In this document: one piece after another, positions 50,235 to 58,465 of the stretch
Position numbering within the stretch: position 1 is the first letter of the stretch
Layout: each line of letters begins with the position of its first letter
Assembly: GCF_900187455.1 (NCBI RefSeq)
Contig: NZ_FYDX01000003.1
Coordinates: 248,001-312,000 of the forward strand
Source of the DNA: Pseudomonas sp. Irchel 3E13
GTDB taxonomy: Bacteria > Pseudomonadota > Gammaproteobacteria > Pseudomonadales > Pseudomonadaceae
Length of the DNA stretch: 64,000 nucleotides
Reading direction: 5' to 3'
The notes under the pieces: model-generated
The model's database searches: none
What the model was told of the DNA's origin: nothing
What the model saw: the letters and a program-made list of their open reading frames with translations, nothing else
Program-made: the position numbers and the translations under genes

Positions 50235-51119
50235 ATGCTTCGCCTTTTCTCGCCACGCCGCCTGTTGCTGGCCCTGTTTGCACTGCTCTGGATCGCCCGC
50301 GCCAACGCGGCGGGTGCGCCGCTGGAACTGACGGTCTACAACCCGGGGACCGATGCGCTGTTCCCGGTCAGTTCGGTGATCGTTGCCGGCAAGCACGACG
50401 CCATTCTGGTAGACGCCCAATTTGGCAAGGCCCAGGCCGAGCAGGTGGTGGACAAGCTGCGCGCCAGCGGCAAACACCTGACCACCATCTACATCAGCCA
50501 CGGCGACCCGGACTACTACTTCGGCCTCGACACCCTGGTCAGCGCCTTCCCTGACGCCCGCGTGGTCGCCAGCGCGCCGACCGTCGAGCACATCAAGAAG
50601 ACCATGGACGCCAAGCTCGCCTACTGGGGCCCGCAAATGGGCAGGGACAAACCGCAGCGGCTGATCGTGCCGCAGGTGCTGGACGGTGATCGCCTGCTGC
50701 TGGAAGGCCAGGCGTTGCAAGTGATCGGCCTCGACGGCCCGCAGCCGGATCGCAGCTTTGTCTGGATTCCGTCGATCAAGGCGGTGGTGGGCGGCATCCT
50801 GGTCGCGGAAAACCTTCATGTGTGGATGGCCGACACCCAGACCGCGCAATCCCATGCCGACTGGCTGACCGGCTTGCAGCGTATCGAAAATCTGCACCCG
50901 GTCACCGTGGTGCCGGGGCATTTCCTCGGCAAGAACAGTGGTTCGCTGGACGCTGTGCGCTTTACTGCGGGATACATTCGCGCCTTCGATGAAGAAAGCG
51001 CCCGCACCGCTAATGCCGCCGGTCTGACGGCGGCGATGAAGCAACGTTACCCAGGCCTGGCCGAGGAAAGCTCCCTGGAGCTGGGGGCCAAGGTCGCCAA
51101 GGGCGAAATGCAGTGGTAA
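50235..51119 (+). CDS. Secreted metallo-beta-lactamase-fold protein with altered metal motif
   Basis: A 294-residue protein with a signal peptide (cleavage after ANA near residue 25), so periplasmic. The fold matches the MBL superfamily, but the core HxHxDH motif reads His89-Gly-Asp91-Pro-Asp93-Tyr94. The second and fourth ligands are thus changed, while VPGHF keeps the later His. It may bind one metal or have a different chemistry. AGGAA precedes the ATG. It is followed 28 bp later by an NAD(P)-binding protein, probably in the same transcript. Confidence 0.8.
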   Translation: MLRLFSPRRLLLALFALLWIARANAAGAPLELTVYNPGTDALFPVSSVIVAGKHDAILVDAQFGKAQAEQVVDKLRASGKHLTTIYISHGDPDYYFGLDTLVSAFPDARVVASAPTVEHIKKTMDAKLAYWGPQMGRDKPQRLIVPQVLDGDRLLLEGQALQVIGLDGPQPDRSFVWIPSIKAVVGGILVAENLHVWMADTQTAQSHADWLTGLQRIENLHPVTVVPGHFLGKNSGSLDAVRFTAGYIRAFDEESARTANAAGLTAAMKQRYPGLAEESSLELGAKVAKGEMQW

Positions 51120-51147
51120 GTCATTCAATCCTGATCGGAGGTGTTTC

Positions 51148-51762
51148 ATGAGCAAGATCGCAATCATCGGCGCGACCGGCCGTGCTGGCAGCCAACTGCT
51201 GGAAGAGGCCCTGCGCCGTGGTCACAGCGTTACCGCCATCGCCCGTGATCCGTCGAAGTTGCAGGGCCGTGCCGGGGTGACCCCGCTGGCGCTGGACATC
51301 AAGGATGCTGCGGCGCTGGAAAAGGCGCTGGCCGGGCATGACGCGGTGCTGAGCGCCGCGCACTTTACCGGCATCCCCGTCGAGACGTTGCTGGCGCCCG
51401 CGAAGAAGGCTGGCGTCAAGCGTGTGCTGGTGGTGGGCGGCGCTGGCAGCCTGCTGCTGCCGGACGATTCGCGGGTCATCGACAGCCCGGACTTCCCGGA
51501 AGCCTACAAGGCCGAAGCCAGTGCCGGCGCCGCGTACCTCGATGCGCTGAAGCAGGAGAAGGAGCTGGACTGGACCTTCCTTTCGCCATCGGCGGAATTC
51601 GTTGAAGGCGAGCGCACTGGCAGCTACCGGCTGGGCAAGGATCACCTGCTGATCGGCGCGGACGGCAAGAGCTGGATCACCTTTGCCGATTTCGCCATCG
51701 CCTTGCTGGATGAAGTTGAGAAACCTGCGCATTCGCGCCAGCGGTTTACTGTCGGGTATTGA
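51148..51762 (+). CDS. NAD(P)H-binding oxidoreductase (NmrA/YwnB-like)
   Basis: A 204-residue single-domain Rossmann protein. The dinucleotide motif GATGRAGSQL is at residues 8-17. VGGAGSLLLPDDS and WTFLSPSAEF are typical of the small flavin-reductase/NmrA-like group. There is no catalytic YxxxK pair, so its reaction cannot be stated. GGAGGTG is a strong ribosome site. It lies 28 bp after the MBL-fold gene. Confidence 0.85.
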   Translation: MSKIAIIGATGRAGSQLLEEALRRGHSVTAIARDPSKLQGRAGVTPLALDIKDAAALEKALAGHDAVLSAAHFTGIPVETLLAPAKKAGVKRVLVVGGAGSLLLPDDSRVIDSPDFPEAYKAEASAGAAYLDALKQEKELDWTFLSPSAEFVEGERTGSYRLGKDHLLIGADGKSWITFADFAIALLDEVEKPAHSRQRFTVGY

Positions 51763-51768
51763 TCTTCA

Positions 51769-51800
51769 GGCCTCATCGTCGGTTTGCCGACGATGAGGCC
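51769..51800. repeat. Inverted repeat acting as a likely bidirectional terminator
   Basis: GGCCTCATCGTCGG and CCGACGATGAGGCC enclose a 4-nt loop, between two convergent stop codons. The sequence is REP-related. Confidence 0.75.
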
Positions 51801-51807
51801 CTTGAAG

Positions 51808-52686
51808 TCATCGGCTGTTCGCCTGCTCCACCAGCCACTCAAACAACGCCAGCAACCCCGGCGGCGCCTCTTTCTCCGGCCGCACCAGGTAATACGCTTT
51901 CCCCGTCGCCACTCGCAGCTCGAACGGCGACACCAATCGCCCGCCCGCCAGATCCTCGCCGATCAACGACCAATCGCCGATCGCCACCCCGGTGCCCTGC
52001 ACCGCCATCGCCATGGCCATGTCCAGCGTTTCGAAATGCTGGCGCTTGCCCTGTGCCGACAGGCTCGATCCCGCCGCTTCCAGCCAGGTCTGCCAGTCGC
52101 GCTCGTCTCGCGCCGGGTGTAGCAGCATGTGTTTTTCCAGGTCTGCCACCTCCCGCAGTGGCAGTTTTCCCGCCAGCAACTGCGGCGAACACACCGGCGT
52201 CAGTTGTTCATCGAACAGCTTCAGCAGCGGCATCGCGGTCTCGGGCTCGGCGCCATAGACCACCGCAGCATCGAAGCCTTCACGACGAAAATCCCCGCCG
52301 TGCTGGAGGGTGGTGGTCAGTTCCACCGGCACGTCCGGGCGCAGCGCCTGCCATTCCATCAGCCGCGGCAGCAGCCAGCGCATCACGCAGGTCGGCGCCT
52401 TGAGTTGCAAGGTCGTTCCGGGCGCGCCGATCTGCTGCACGCCGTCCTCGATCAGCGCGAATACCTGCTGCACCCGCGGCAGCCATTCCTGGCCCTCGCG
52501 AGTCAGGCTCAGGCCACGGGCCTGGCGCACGAACAGCGGGTAACCGAGCTGTTCTTCCAGCCCGGCGATCTGTCGGCTGACGGCACCCTGGGTCAGGTGC
52601 AACTGCTGCGCCGCGTGGGTGAAATTGCAGCACTGGGCGGTGACCAGGAAGGTGTGCAGGGCGGGGAGGGGCGGAAGTCGTTTCAT
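51808..52686 (-). CDS. LysR-family regulator (GcvA-like)
   Basis: A 292-residue LysR protein beginning MKRLPPLPALHTFLVTAQCCNFTHAAQQL, the N-terminal style of the GcvA/AmpR group. The helix-turn-helix is LTQGAVSRQIAGLEEQLG. It is divergent from the ThDP decarboxylase gene across a short gap, which is its most probable target. Confidence 0.86.
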   Translation of the reverse strand: MKRLPPLPALHTFLVTAQCCNFTHAAQQLHLTQGAVSRQIAGLEEQLGYPLFVRQARGLSLTREGQEWLPRVQQVFALIEDGVQQIGAPGTTLQLKAPTCVMRWLLPRLMEWQALRPDVPVELTTTLQHGGDFRREGFDAAVVYGAEPETAMPLLKLFDEQLTPVCSPQLLAGKLPLREVADLEKHMLLHPARDERDWQTWLEAAGSSLSAQGKRQHFETLDMAMAMAVQGTGVAIGDWSLIGEDLAGGRLVSPFELRVATGKAYYLVRPEKEAPPGLLALFEWLVEQANSR

Positions 52687-52802
52687 TTGTCATGAGCCAT
52701 GATCTGGACGCATGGCTAGTATGAGGAACTTTGCATTGTGCCGGTAGCCGCCCGGCGGTCCAATTAACGCCTGCTCCGAAAACCAACAACAGGCGAACGA
52801 AC

Positions 52803-54440
52803 ATGGCGACTTGCGGCGAAGTGCTGGTAAAACTCCTCGAAAACTATGGCGTGGACCATGTCTTCGGCATTCCCGGCGTGCACACCGTGGAGCTGTATCG
52901 CGGTCTGGCCGCATCGACCATTCGTCATATCACCCCGCGCCACGAGCAAGGCGCCGGCTTCATGGCCGACGGCTATTCGCGTACCCGCGGCAAGCCGGGC
53001 GTGTGCTTCATCATCACCGGTCCCGGCATGACCAACATCACCACCGCCATGGGCCAGGCCTACGCCGACTCGATCCCGATGCTGGTGATTTCCAGCGTGC
53101 AATCGCGCAACGCTCTCGGCGGTGGTCGCGGCAAGCTGCACGAACTCCCGGCGCAGAGCAATCTGGTGGCCGGCGTCGCCGCCTTCTCCCACACCTTGAT
53201 GAGCGCCGATGATTTGCCGGCGGTGCTGGCCCGGGCTTTTGCGGTGTTCGAGGGCGCGCGTCCGCGTCCGGTGCATATCGAGATCCCGCTGGACGTGATC
53301 GTCGAAGAGGCCGATCACCTGCTGGCGAGCGAGCCGGTGCGTGTCGCCCGGGCCGGTGCTGCGCCTTCGACCGTGGCGAAAATGGCCGAGTTGCTGGCGG
53401 GCGCGCGGCGTCCGCTGATCCTCGCCGGTGGCGGCGCCATCGACGCCAGCGCCTCGCTGACCCGCCTCGCCGAATACCTGCAGGCGCCGACCGCGCTGAC
53501 CATCAATGCCAAGGGCATGCTGCCGTCGAATCACCCGCTGCTGATCGGCTCGACCCAGTCGCTGGTGGCGACCCGCGAACTGGTGCGCGAGGCTGACGTG
53601 GTGCTGGCCATTGGCACCGAGCTGGGCGAGACCGACTACGACGTGACCTTCAAGGGCGGCTTCGAGATCCCTGGCACCTTGCTGCGCATCGATATCGACC
53701 CGGACCAGACCGTGCGCAATTACCCGCCGAAACTCGCGCTGGTCGCCGACTCCCGCGAAGCCAGCGATGCGTTGCTGCTGGCCCTGGCCGAACAGCCGGC
53801 GCCGGTGCGTGCCCTCGAATGGGGCCCGGCCCGTGCCGCGCGCCTGCGGGAAACCCTGGCCGGCCAGTGGGATGTGGCGGCGCAAGCGCAGACCCTGTTC
53901 CTGCGCACCATCCTGCGGGCGCTGCCGGATGCGGTGCTGGTGGGCGATTCGACCCAGCCGGTCTACACCGGCAACCTGACCTTGGACCTGGACCAGCCAC
54001 GCCGCTGGTTCAACGCCTCCACCGGTTACGGCACCCTCGGTTACGCCTTGCCGGCGGCGATGGGCGCCTGGCTGGGCAGTGCCGAAGATCCGCAGGCGCG
54101 GCTGCCTGCGGTGTGCCTGATCGGTGACGGCGGCATCCAGTTCACCCTGCCGGAACTGGCCAGTGCCGTGGAAGCCCAGGTACCGCTGATCGTCCTGCTG
54201 TGGAACAACCAGGGCTACGAAGAGATCAAGCGCTACATGGTCAACCGCGATATCGAACCGGTGGGCGTGGACATCCACACCCCGGACTTCATCACCATTG
54301 CCAAGGGCTTTGGCTGTGCGACCGAGGCGGTGAGCGATATCGAGCCCCTGCGTCAGGCCCTGCTCAAGGCCCGTGAGCGCAAAGGCCCGACGCTGATCGA
54401 AATCGATCAGTGGCAGTGGACCGAGACGGTGCTGGCCTGA
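52803..54440 (+). CDS. aruI: Thiamine-diphosphate decarboxylase, 5-guanidino-2-oxopentanoate type (AruI)
   Basis: A 545-residue ThDP enzyme. RHEQGAGFMADGYSR near residue 50 carries the cofactor-activating Glu. The cofactor motif GDGG...WNNQGY lies near 440-475. The N-terminus MATCGEVLVKLLENYGVDHVFGIPG resembles P. aeruginosa AruI, which decarboxylates 2-ketoarginine in the arginine transaminase route. The transaminase AruH is not adjacent, so acetolactate-synthase-like or benzoylformate decarboxylase-like activity is an alternative. The ATG at 52803 is favoured over an upstream in-frame codon. Confidence 0.7.
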   Translation: MATCGEVLVKLLENYGVDHVFGIPGVHTVELYRGLAASTIRHITPRHEQGAGFMADGYSRTRGKPGVCFIITGPGMTNITTAMGQAYADSIPMLVISSVQSRNALGGGRGKLHELPAQSNLVAGVAAFSHTLMSADDLPAVLARAFAVFEGARPRPVHIEIPLDVIVEEADHLLASEPVRVARAGAAPSTVAKMAELLAGARRPLILAGGGAIDASASLTRLAEYLQAPTALTINAKGMLPSNHPLLIGSTQSLVATRELVREADVVLAIGTELGETDYDVTFKGGFEIPGTLLRIDIDPDQTVRNYPPKLALVADSREASDALLLALAEQPAPVRALEWGPARAARLRETLAGQWDVAAQAQTLFLRTILRALPDAVLVGDSTQPVYTGNLTLDLDQPRRWFNASTGYGTLGYALPAAMGAWLGSAEDPQARLPAVCLIGDGGIQFTLPELASAVEAQVPLIVLLWNNQGYEEIKRYMVNRDIEPVGVDIHTPDFITIAKGFGCATEAVSDIEPLRQALLKARERKGPTLIEIDQWQWTETVLA

Positions 54441-54461
54441 GGCTGCTGACTGCGGTAGCGG

Positions 54462-55367
54462 CTACAGTGCGCTGCGCAACCGCGCCATGTCCCGCAGCGG
54501 CGGCGCGCCGTAGGCCCGGCTGTATTCACGGCTGAACTGCGACGGGCTTTCATACCCCACCCGATAGCCCGCCACCGCCGCCTCCAGCCCGTCGTTGAGC
54601 ATCAACCGACGGGCTTCCTGCAAGCGCAACTGCTTCTGGTACTGCAACGGGCTCATCGAAGTCACCGCCTTGAAACGGTGGTGCAGGGCCGAGGCGCTGA
54701 GGTTCACTTCCTTGGCCAGGTCTTCGATGCGCAGCGGTTTGTTGTAGTGGTCGTTGAGCCACTGGATCGCCTGGCAGACGCGGTGGGTCTGGCTGTTGGA
54801 CATGGCGATTTCGTACAGCCGGTAACCTTGTTGCCCACGCAGCAGGCGGTAAAGGATCTCGCGACGAATCAGCGGCGCGAGGACCGCGATGTCCTTCGGC
54901 GTTTCCAACAGGCGGATCAGGCGCAGCAGGGCGTCCAGCAGCGGTACATCCAGCCTTTCCACATACAGCCCGCGCCCCGACGCGGCCGGTACGCCCATGG
55001 GCCCGCCCTCGGCAATCAGCTTGTTGATTTCTGCCGGGTCGATATCCAGGCGAATGCCCAGGCTCGGGTTCTCCGGGCTGGCATCGAGGTAGACGCCACT
55101 GATCGGCATCGCCACCGACACCACCATGTAATGCAGCGGGTCGTACACATAGCGTTCGTCGCCCAGGTGCACCGCCTTGCTGCCCTGCGCGAGGATGCAC
55201 AGCGCCGGCTGGGCGAGGGTCGGCATCGAACGGATGTTTTCTTCGTGACGCACCAGATACAGGCCGTTGATTGCCGAGCACTCTGGCGCGGCGTGGCGGC
55301 GGACGAGATCGGCCAGCGCCTGGCGCTGGGATTCGAGGGCGGAGTCGAGCAGTTCGGGGGATGACAT
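54462..55367 (-). CDS. AraC-family regulator
   Basis: A 301-residue regulator with an N-terminal AraC_N domain (QPALCILAQGSKAVHLGDERYVYDP) and two C-terminal helix-turn-helix motifs (IEDLAKEVNLSASALHHRFKAV and VGYESPSQFSREYSRAYGAPP). The start MSSPELLDSA at 55367 was chosen because AGGAAG lies just upstream; an upstream in-frame codon at 55448 gives an atypical N-terminus. The target is unknown. It is convergent with the decarboxylase gene. Confidence 0.86.
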   Translation of the reverse strand: MSSPELLDSALESQRQALADLVRRHAAPECSAINGLYLVRHEENIRSMPTLAQPALCILAQGSKAVHLGDERYVYDPLHYMVVSVAMPISGVYLDASPENPSLGIRLDIDPAEINKLIAEGGPMGVPAASGRGLYVERLDVPLLDALLRLIRLLETPKDIAVLAPLIRREILYRLLRGQQGYRLYEIAMSNSQTHRVCQAIQWLNDHYNKPLRIEDLAKEVNLSASALHHRFKAVTSMSPLQYQKQLRLQEARRLMLNDGLEAAVAGYRVGYESPSQFSREYSRAYGAPPLRDMARLRSAL

Positions 55368-55670
55368 GGAGAGGCTTCCTCGGCGGATCCTCGCAGCATA
55401 GTTTTGTGCAAGTGCGCACGCTAGCCGGATGCTGTCGTGTTCTTGCACGATCCTGCTGCCACCTTGGTGCCGTCACCAAATTGAAGCGATTGCCATTGCC
55501 TGATGCCCTCTCGGCGAAATCGCCGTGGGTGCTGGCTCGCCGCAATGAACTCAGTGAGGCATGCAGGATCAGGCAATCGTTCGACAGCTTTCGCCTAACG
55601 TCCTCGCGCGGCGGCCCGTACTCTTGGCAGCCTGGCAGTTTCCCTCTGGCCGTCTTCAGGAGCACCGCAC
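55368..55670. other. Intergenic stretch
   Basis: About 300 bp holding the divergent promoters of the AraC gene and the monooxygenase-like gene. A plus-strand open frame through it is antisense/out-of-frame noise. No other feature is seen. Confidence 0.5.
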
Positions 55671-55979
55671 ATGACGTCATCTCAACCGGTCAGCCACCTT
55701 TCCTTCGTGCGCGCCAGCGCGGGCCGTTCCGCCGAACTGGGCGAACGTCTTCAGCAATTGCTCGAACCCAGCCGGCGTACCCCGGGTTGCCTGGCGTTCA
55801 CCCTGCAACGTTCCACCTGCGATGCCGACTTGTGGTTGCTCAGCAGCCACTGGCGCGACCAGGCGGCGATGAGCGGTTACTTCAACTCGCCCAGCCTGCA
55901 GGTGTTTGGCGAGCTGGTGCAGGCGCGGGTGCTGGACAGCCTCGATCTGCACACCTTCAGCGAGCCCGGCGCAGGTTAG
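55671..55979 (+). CDS. ABM-domain (antibiotic biosynthesis monooxygenase-like) protein
   Basis: A 102-residue protein of the dimeric alpha/beta-barrel ABM family, with SFVRASAGRSAELGERL and a central PGCLAFTLQR. Family members include quinone monooxygenases such as YgiN. AGGAG precedes the ATG. It is divergent from the AraC-type regulator, which may control it. Confidence 0.82.
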   Translation: MTSSQPVSHLSFVRASAGRSAELGERLQQLLEPSRRTPGCLAFTLQRSTCDADLWLLSSHWRDQAAMSGYFNSPSLQVFGELVQARVLDSLDLHTFSEPGAG

Positions 55980-56019
55980 AATGAGCGCCTTTTTTCGTCA
56001 CTGATGGGGATCGAGCAAC

Positions 56020-56250
56020 ATGGCTCGCAGAGTATTCGTAGGTTTCGAAGCAGTATCGGCGGTGGTTCCCGGCGAAGGCGGCTACAGCGCCGCCATCGCG
56101 GTGAAAGGCCTGGGCGCCAGCGGCGCGCCGCGTTTCCACAAGGTGCTGCCGGAGCAGACCTTCAAGACTGCCGCGGACGCCGATGAAGCGGCGTCCGCCG
56201 AGCTTGAGCGGCTCAGCGGCGTCAACGCGGACGCCGAGCTGGTCTGGTAA
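56020..56250 (+). CDS. Small conserved hypothetical protein
   Basis: A 76-residue protein (MARRVFVGFEAVSAVVPGEGG...) without signal peptide or membrane helix. It is predicted to have beta strands then a helix (DADEAASAELERLSG). It follows the ABM gene by 40 bp and has a GGGGATCG ribosome-like site. Its function is unknown. Confidence 0.65.
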   Translation: MARRVFVGFEAVSAVVPGEGGYSAAIAVKGLGASGAPRFHKVLPEQTFKTAADADEAASAELERLSGVNADAELVW

Positions 56251-56259
56251 GCGCAAGAC

Positions 56260-56865
56260 TCAGACCTGTGGGCGCCTCATCTGGAACAGGTTGCCCAGCT
56301 CGAAATAATCCGCCGGACCGCCGCCACGCAAAATAGGCTCGGCGGCGGCGGTGTCGTAGATGCCGTCTTTCAGCAGGTGTTCGGCGATATGCACGGCCAC
56401 CACTTCACCAAGAATCAGCCAGCTCGGCACCAACGCGTGGTCAGCGCGCTGCAATTGCACGATCTGGCTGACCTTGCATTCGAACGACACCGGGCTTTCC
56501 TGCACCCGCGGTACGGCGATCACCCGTGAGGCGGCGGGGGTGAGCTGGCTCAGGGCAAACTCATCCACTTCCGGCGCGACGGCCGCGCAGCTCTGGTTCA
56601 TCGCCTCGGCGAGCGGACGGGTGGCCAGGTTCCAGGCGAATTCACCGGTCTGCTCGATGTTGTTCAGGCTGTCTTTGCGCCCGACGCTGCAGAAACCGAT
56701 GATCGGCGGAATGTAGTTGAAGGCGTTAAAGAAGCTGTAGGGCGCAAGGTTCAGGCGGCCTTGGGCGTCCTGGGTGGAAATCCAGCCGATGGGACGTGGG
56801 CCGACGATGGCGTTGAACGGATCGTGGGGCAGGCCGTGGCCTTTTGCGGGTTCGTAGTAGTACAT
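56260..56865 (-). CDS. Flavin reductase family protein
   Basis: A 201-residue FMN-binding split-barrel protein (flavoredoxin/DIM6-NTAB type). FNAIVGPRPIGWISTQDAQGRLNLAPYSFFNAFNY in outline is the FMN-binding strand pair, and KDSLNNIEQTGEFAWNL is the usual follow-up. Relatives reduce free flavin for monooxygenases. No two-component monooxygenase is adjacent. Transcription converges with the small gene at 56020. Confidence 0.86.
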   Translation of the reverse strand: MYYYEPAKGHGLPHDPFNAIVGPRPIGWISTQDAQGRLNLAPYSFFNAFNYIPPIIGFCSVGRKDSLNNIEQTGEFAWNLATRPLAEAMNQSCAAVAPEVDEFALSQLTPAASRVIAVPRVQESPVSFECKVSQIVQLQRADHALVPSWLILGEVVAVHIAEHLLKDGIYDTAAAEPILRGGGPADYFELGNLFQMRRPQV

Positions 56866-56933
56866 CGATCAAGCCTTGTGGCGAGTGCACGGACGCCTAG
56901 TGTGCCAAGTGCCGCGTTCCCTGAAAACGATTA

Positions 56934-56952
56934 AGCCCGGCCGAAGCCGGGC
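56934..56952 (-). terminator. Terminator of the repeat-peptide gene
   Basis: On the minus strand AGCCCGGC-TTCG-GCCGGGCT forms a stem with a very stable UUCG loop, followed by TTAATCGTTTTC. Confidence 0.75.
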
Positions 56953-56973
56953 TGTGAAGACGTTGCATCGGTG

Positions 56974-57300
56974 TTAGCTGATGCGGCCAGCCGGGGTACG
57001 GTCGAAACCGTCAGCGGCGACTTTGCCAGCCGGGGTGCGGTCGAAGCCGTCAGCGGCGATTTTGCCGGCCGGGGTGCGGTCGAAGCCGTCGGCGGCGACT
57101 TTGCCAGCCGGGGTGCGGTCGAAGCCGTCAGCGGCGATTTTGCCAGCCGGGGTGCGATCGAAGCCGTCAGCCGCCACGGCCGCCGAGTGGGCTTGTGCCT
57201 GGCCGAAGTTGTGAGCGTTGGTGCGGTCGAAACCATCGGCGGCGAAAGCGTTGGCGGTCAGGATCGAGAAGGCCAGGGTCAGGATCAGTTTGCTTTTCAT
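56974..57300 (-). CDS. Secreted tandem-repeat peptide (ADGFDRT repeats)
   Basis: A 108-residue protein. Residues 1-20 form a clean signal peptide (MKSKLILTLAFSILTANAFA). The mature part starts ADGFDRT, continues with a 23-residue divergent unit, then five nearly identical 13-residue units ADGFDRTPAGK(I/V)A in which I and V alternate. There is no cysteine, so no disulfides or lipid anchor. Short pseudomonad proteins with signal peptides and the same ADGFDRT word exist in my memory of the genus but are not functionally explained. It has its own terminator and is a single-gene unit. Confidence 0.75.
   Translation of the reverse strand: MKSKLILTLAFSILTANAFAADGFDRTNAHNFGQAQAHSAAVAADGFDRTPAGKIAADGFDRTPAGKVAADGFDRTPAGKIAADGFDRTPAGKVAADGFDRTPAGRIS
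56977..57171. repeat. Five tandem 39-bp coding repeats
   Basis: The DNA under residues 44-108 of the secreted peptide is five 39-bp units with few differences. The alternating Ile/Val codon makes a 78-bp higher-order unit, which hints at past duplication by unequal exchange. Confidence 0.88.
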
Positions 57301-57631
57301 GGTCGTTGCTCCGGGGTAGTGAGGGTTGTTTGTTTCTATGGGTTTGATGCTACGCCGATTAATTCGATTAAAAAGCGCAAAAAATCGGCTATAGAAATCG
57401 ATTTAATCGATGTATTTGGGCGCGATCAGTCCGTTTCAACTGCTCGGATTGCTCTGGACTGCGTGCTTGCGGGGAACAGCGCTGCCCGTCTCACAAAGCA
57501 TGCGCGCCCAAGGTTATTGCCGGATTAACGGGATTTTCTCGGGCCAAACGCTTTTTTCATTTCGCGCTGACCTCTTTTTCATCGCCGCTTGCCCAGTCTC
57601 TGCCGCACTTGCCCTCTGGAGCTTCGAGCCG
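57301..57631. other. Intergenic stretch, AT-rich
   Basis: About 330 bp between divergent genes. It is AT-rich at 57340-57420, with repeated ATCGATT words and the palindrome ATCGAT-TTA-ATCGAT. It is a plausible promoter region and a possible MvaT target, but no site is proven. Confidence 0.45.
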
Positions 57632-58387
57632 ATGAATAAACTCCCGCAAATCACCCTGGCGTTCTGGATCATGAAGATCTGCGCCACCACGCTTGGAGAG
57701 ACAGCGGGCGACCTGCTGTCCATGACGCTCAACGTGGGTTACGCGCTGAGCTCCGTGATCCTGATCAGCGTGTTCCTGGTCACGCTGGTGACGCAGTTGT
57801 TTTCCCGGCGTTATCACCCGGTGCTGTACTGGCTGGTGATCCTCTCCACCAGCACGGCCGGCACCACCATGTCGGACTTCATGGACCGCACCCTGGGCCT
57901 GGGCTATGCCACCGGCTCGGCGATCCTGATCGGCATCCTGGCGTTGACCTTCGCGCTCTGGCGCCTGAGTGGCGATCCGATCAACGTCAACAACATCAGC
58001 ACCCGCCGTACCGAGCTGTTCTATTGGGTGGCGATCCTGTTTTCCAACACGCTGGGCACGGCCCTGGGTGACTACCTGGCCGACGACTCGGGCCTGGGCT
58101 TTGCCGGTGGCGCCCTGGTGGTGGGGGCGGCGATCGGGGTGGTGGTGCTGGCGCGTTATTGGACACGGATCTCGGGCGTGTTGCTGTTCTGGATTGCCTT
58201 CGTCCTGACCCGGCCATTCGGAGCGACCCTGGGCGACTTCCTGACCAAACCCCACGAAAAAGGCGGGCTGGATTTCGGCACGGTGGGATCGTCGCTGGTG
58301 CTGGGCGGGATCTTGCTGGGCTTCATCCTCATGGCGCATCACTTCAACCGGCGCGAGCAGCCGGCGCGGGTGGCGGAGCTGTCCTGA
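57632..58387 (+). CDS. DUF347-repeat membrane protein (COG4705)
   Basis: A 251-residue inner-membrane protein made of four similar repeats. Each has a helix ending in a polar motif: TLGETAGDLLSMTLNVGY, TAGTTMSDFMDRTLGLGY, TLGTALGDYLADDSGLGF and PFGATLGDFLTKPHEKGG. Each T/G-x-G/S-D core is repeated four times, so a channel or transporter lined by four Asp residues is conceivable. The family has no settled function. The ATG at 57632 starts the first repeat directly; an in-frame extension upstream is discounted. Confidence 0.8.
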   Translation: MNKLPQITLAFWIMKICATTLGETAGDLLSMTLNVGYALSSVILISVFLVTLVTQLFSRRYHPVLYWLVILSTSTAGTTMSDFMDRTLGLGYATGSAILIGILALTFALWRLSGDPINVNNISTRRTELFYWVAILFSNTLGTALGDYLADDSGLGFAGGALVVGAAIGVVVLARYWTRISGVLLFWIAFVLTRPFGATLGDFLTKPHEKGGLDFGTVGSSLVLGGILLGFILMAHHFNRREQPARVAELS

Positions 58388-58406
58388 GTTCTGAGCGCTC
58401 ATGAAA

Positions 58407-58437
58407 AAAGCCCCCGGCCAATTGGCCGGAGGCTTTG
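58407..58437. terminator. Bidirectional terminator after the DUF347 gene
   Basis: AAAGCCCCCGGCC and GGCCGGAGGCTTT pair around AATT (one mismatch), between two convergent genes, with T-runs on both sides. Confidence 0.8.
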
Positions 58438-58465
58438 TTTTTATAGCGAGCGAGTGTCGTGTGGA

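Noticed and set aside
55271..55984. 237-codon plus-strand frame upstream of and over the ABM gene
   Set aside because: Runs antisense through the AraC gene start and out of frame over the ABM gene, which has a better ribosome site and a recognisable fold.
56977..57171. Direct repeats resembling a CRISPR array
   Set aside because: Units are contiguous 39-mers without spacers, lie in frame within a signal-peptide gene, and no cas gene is nearby.
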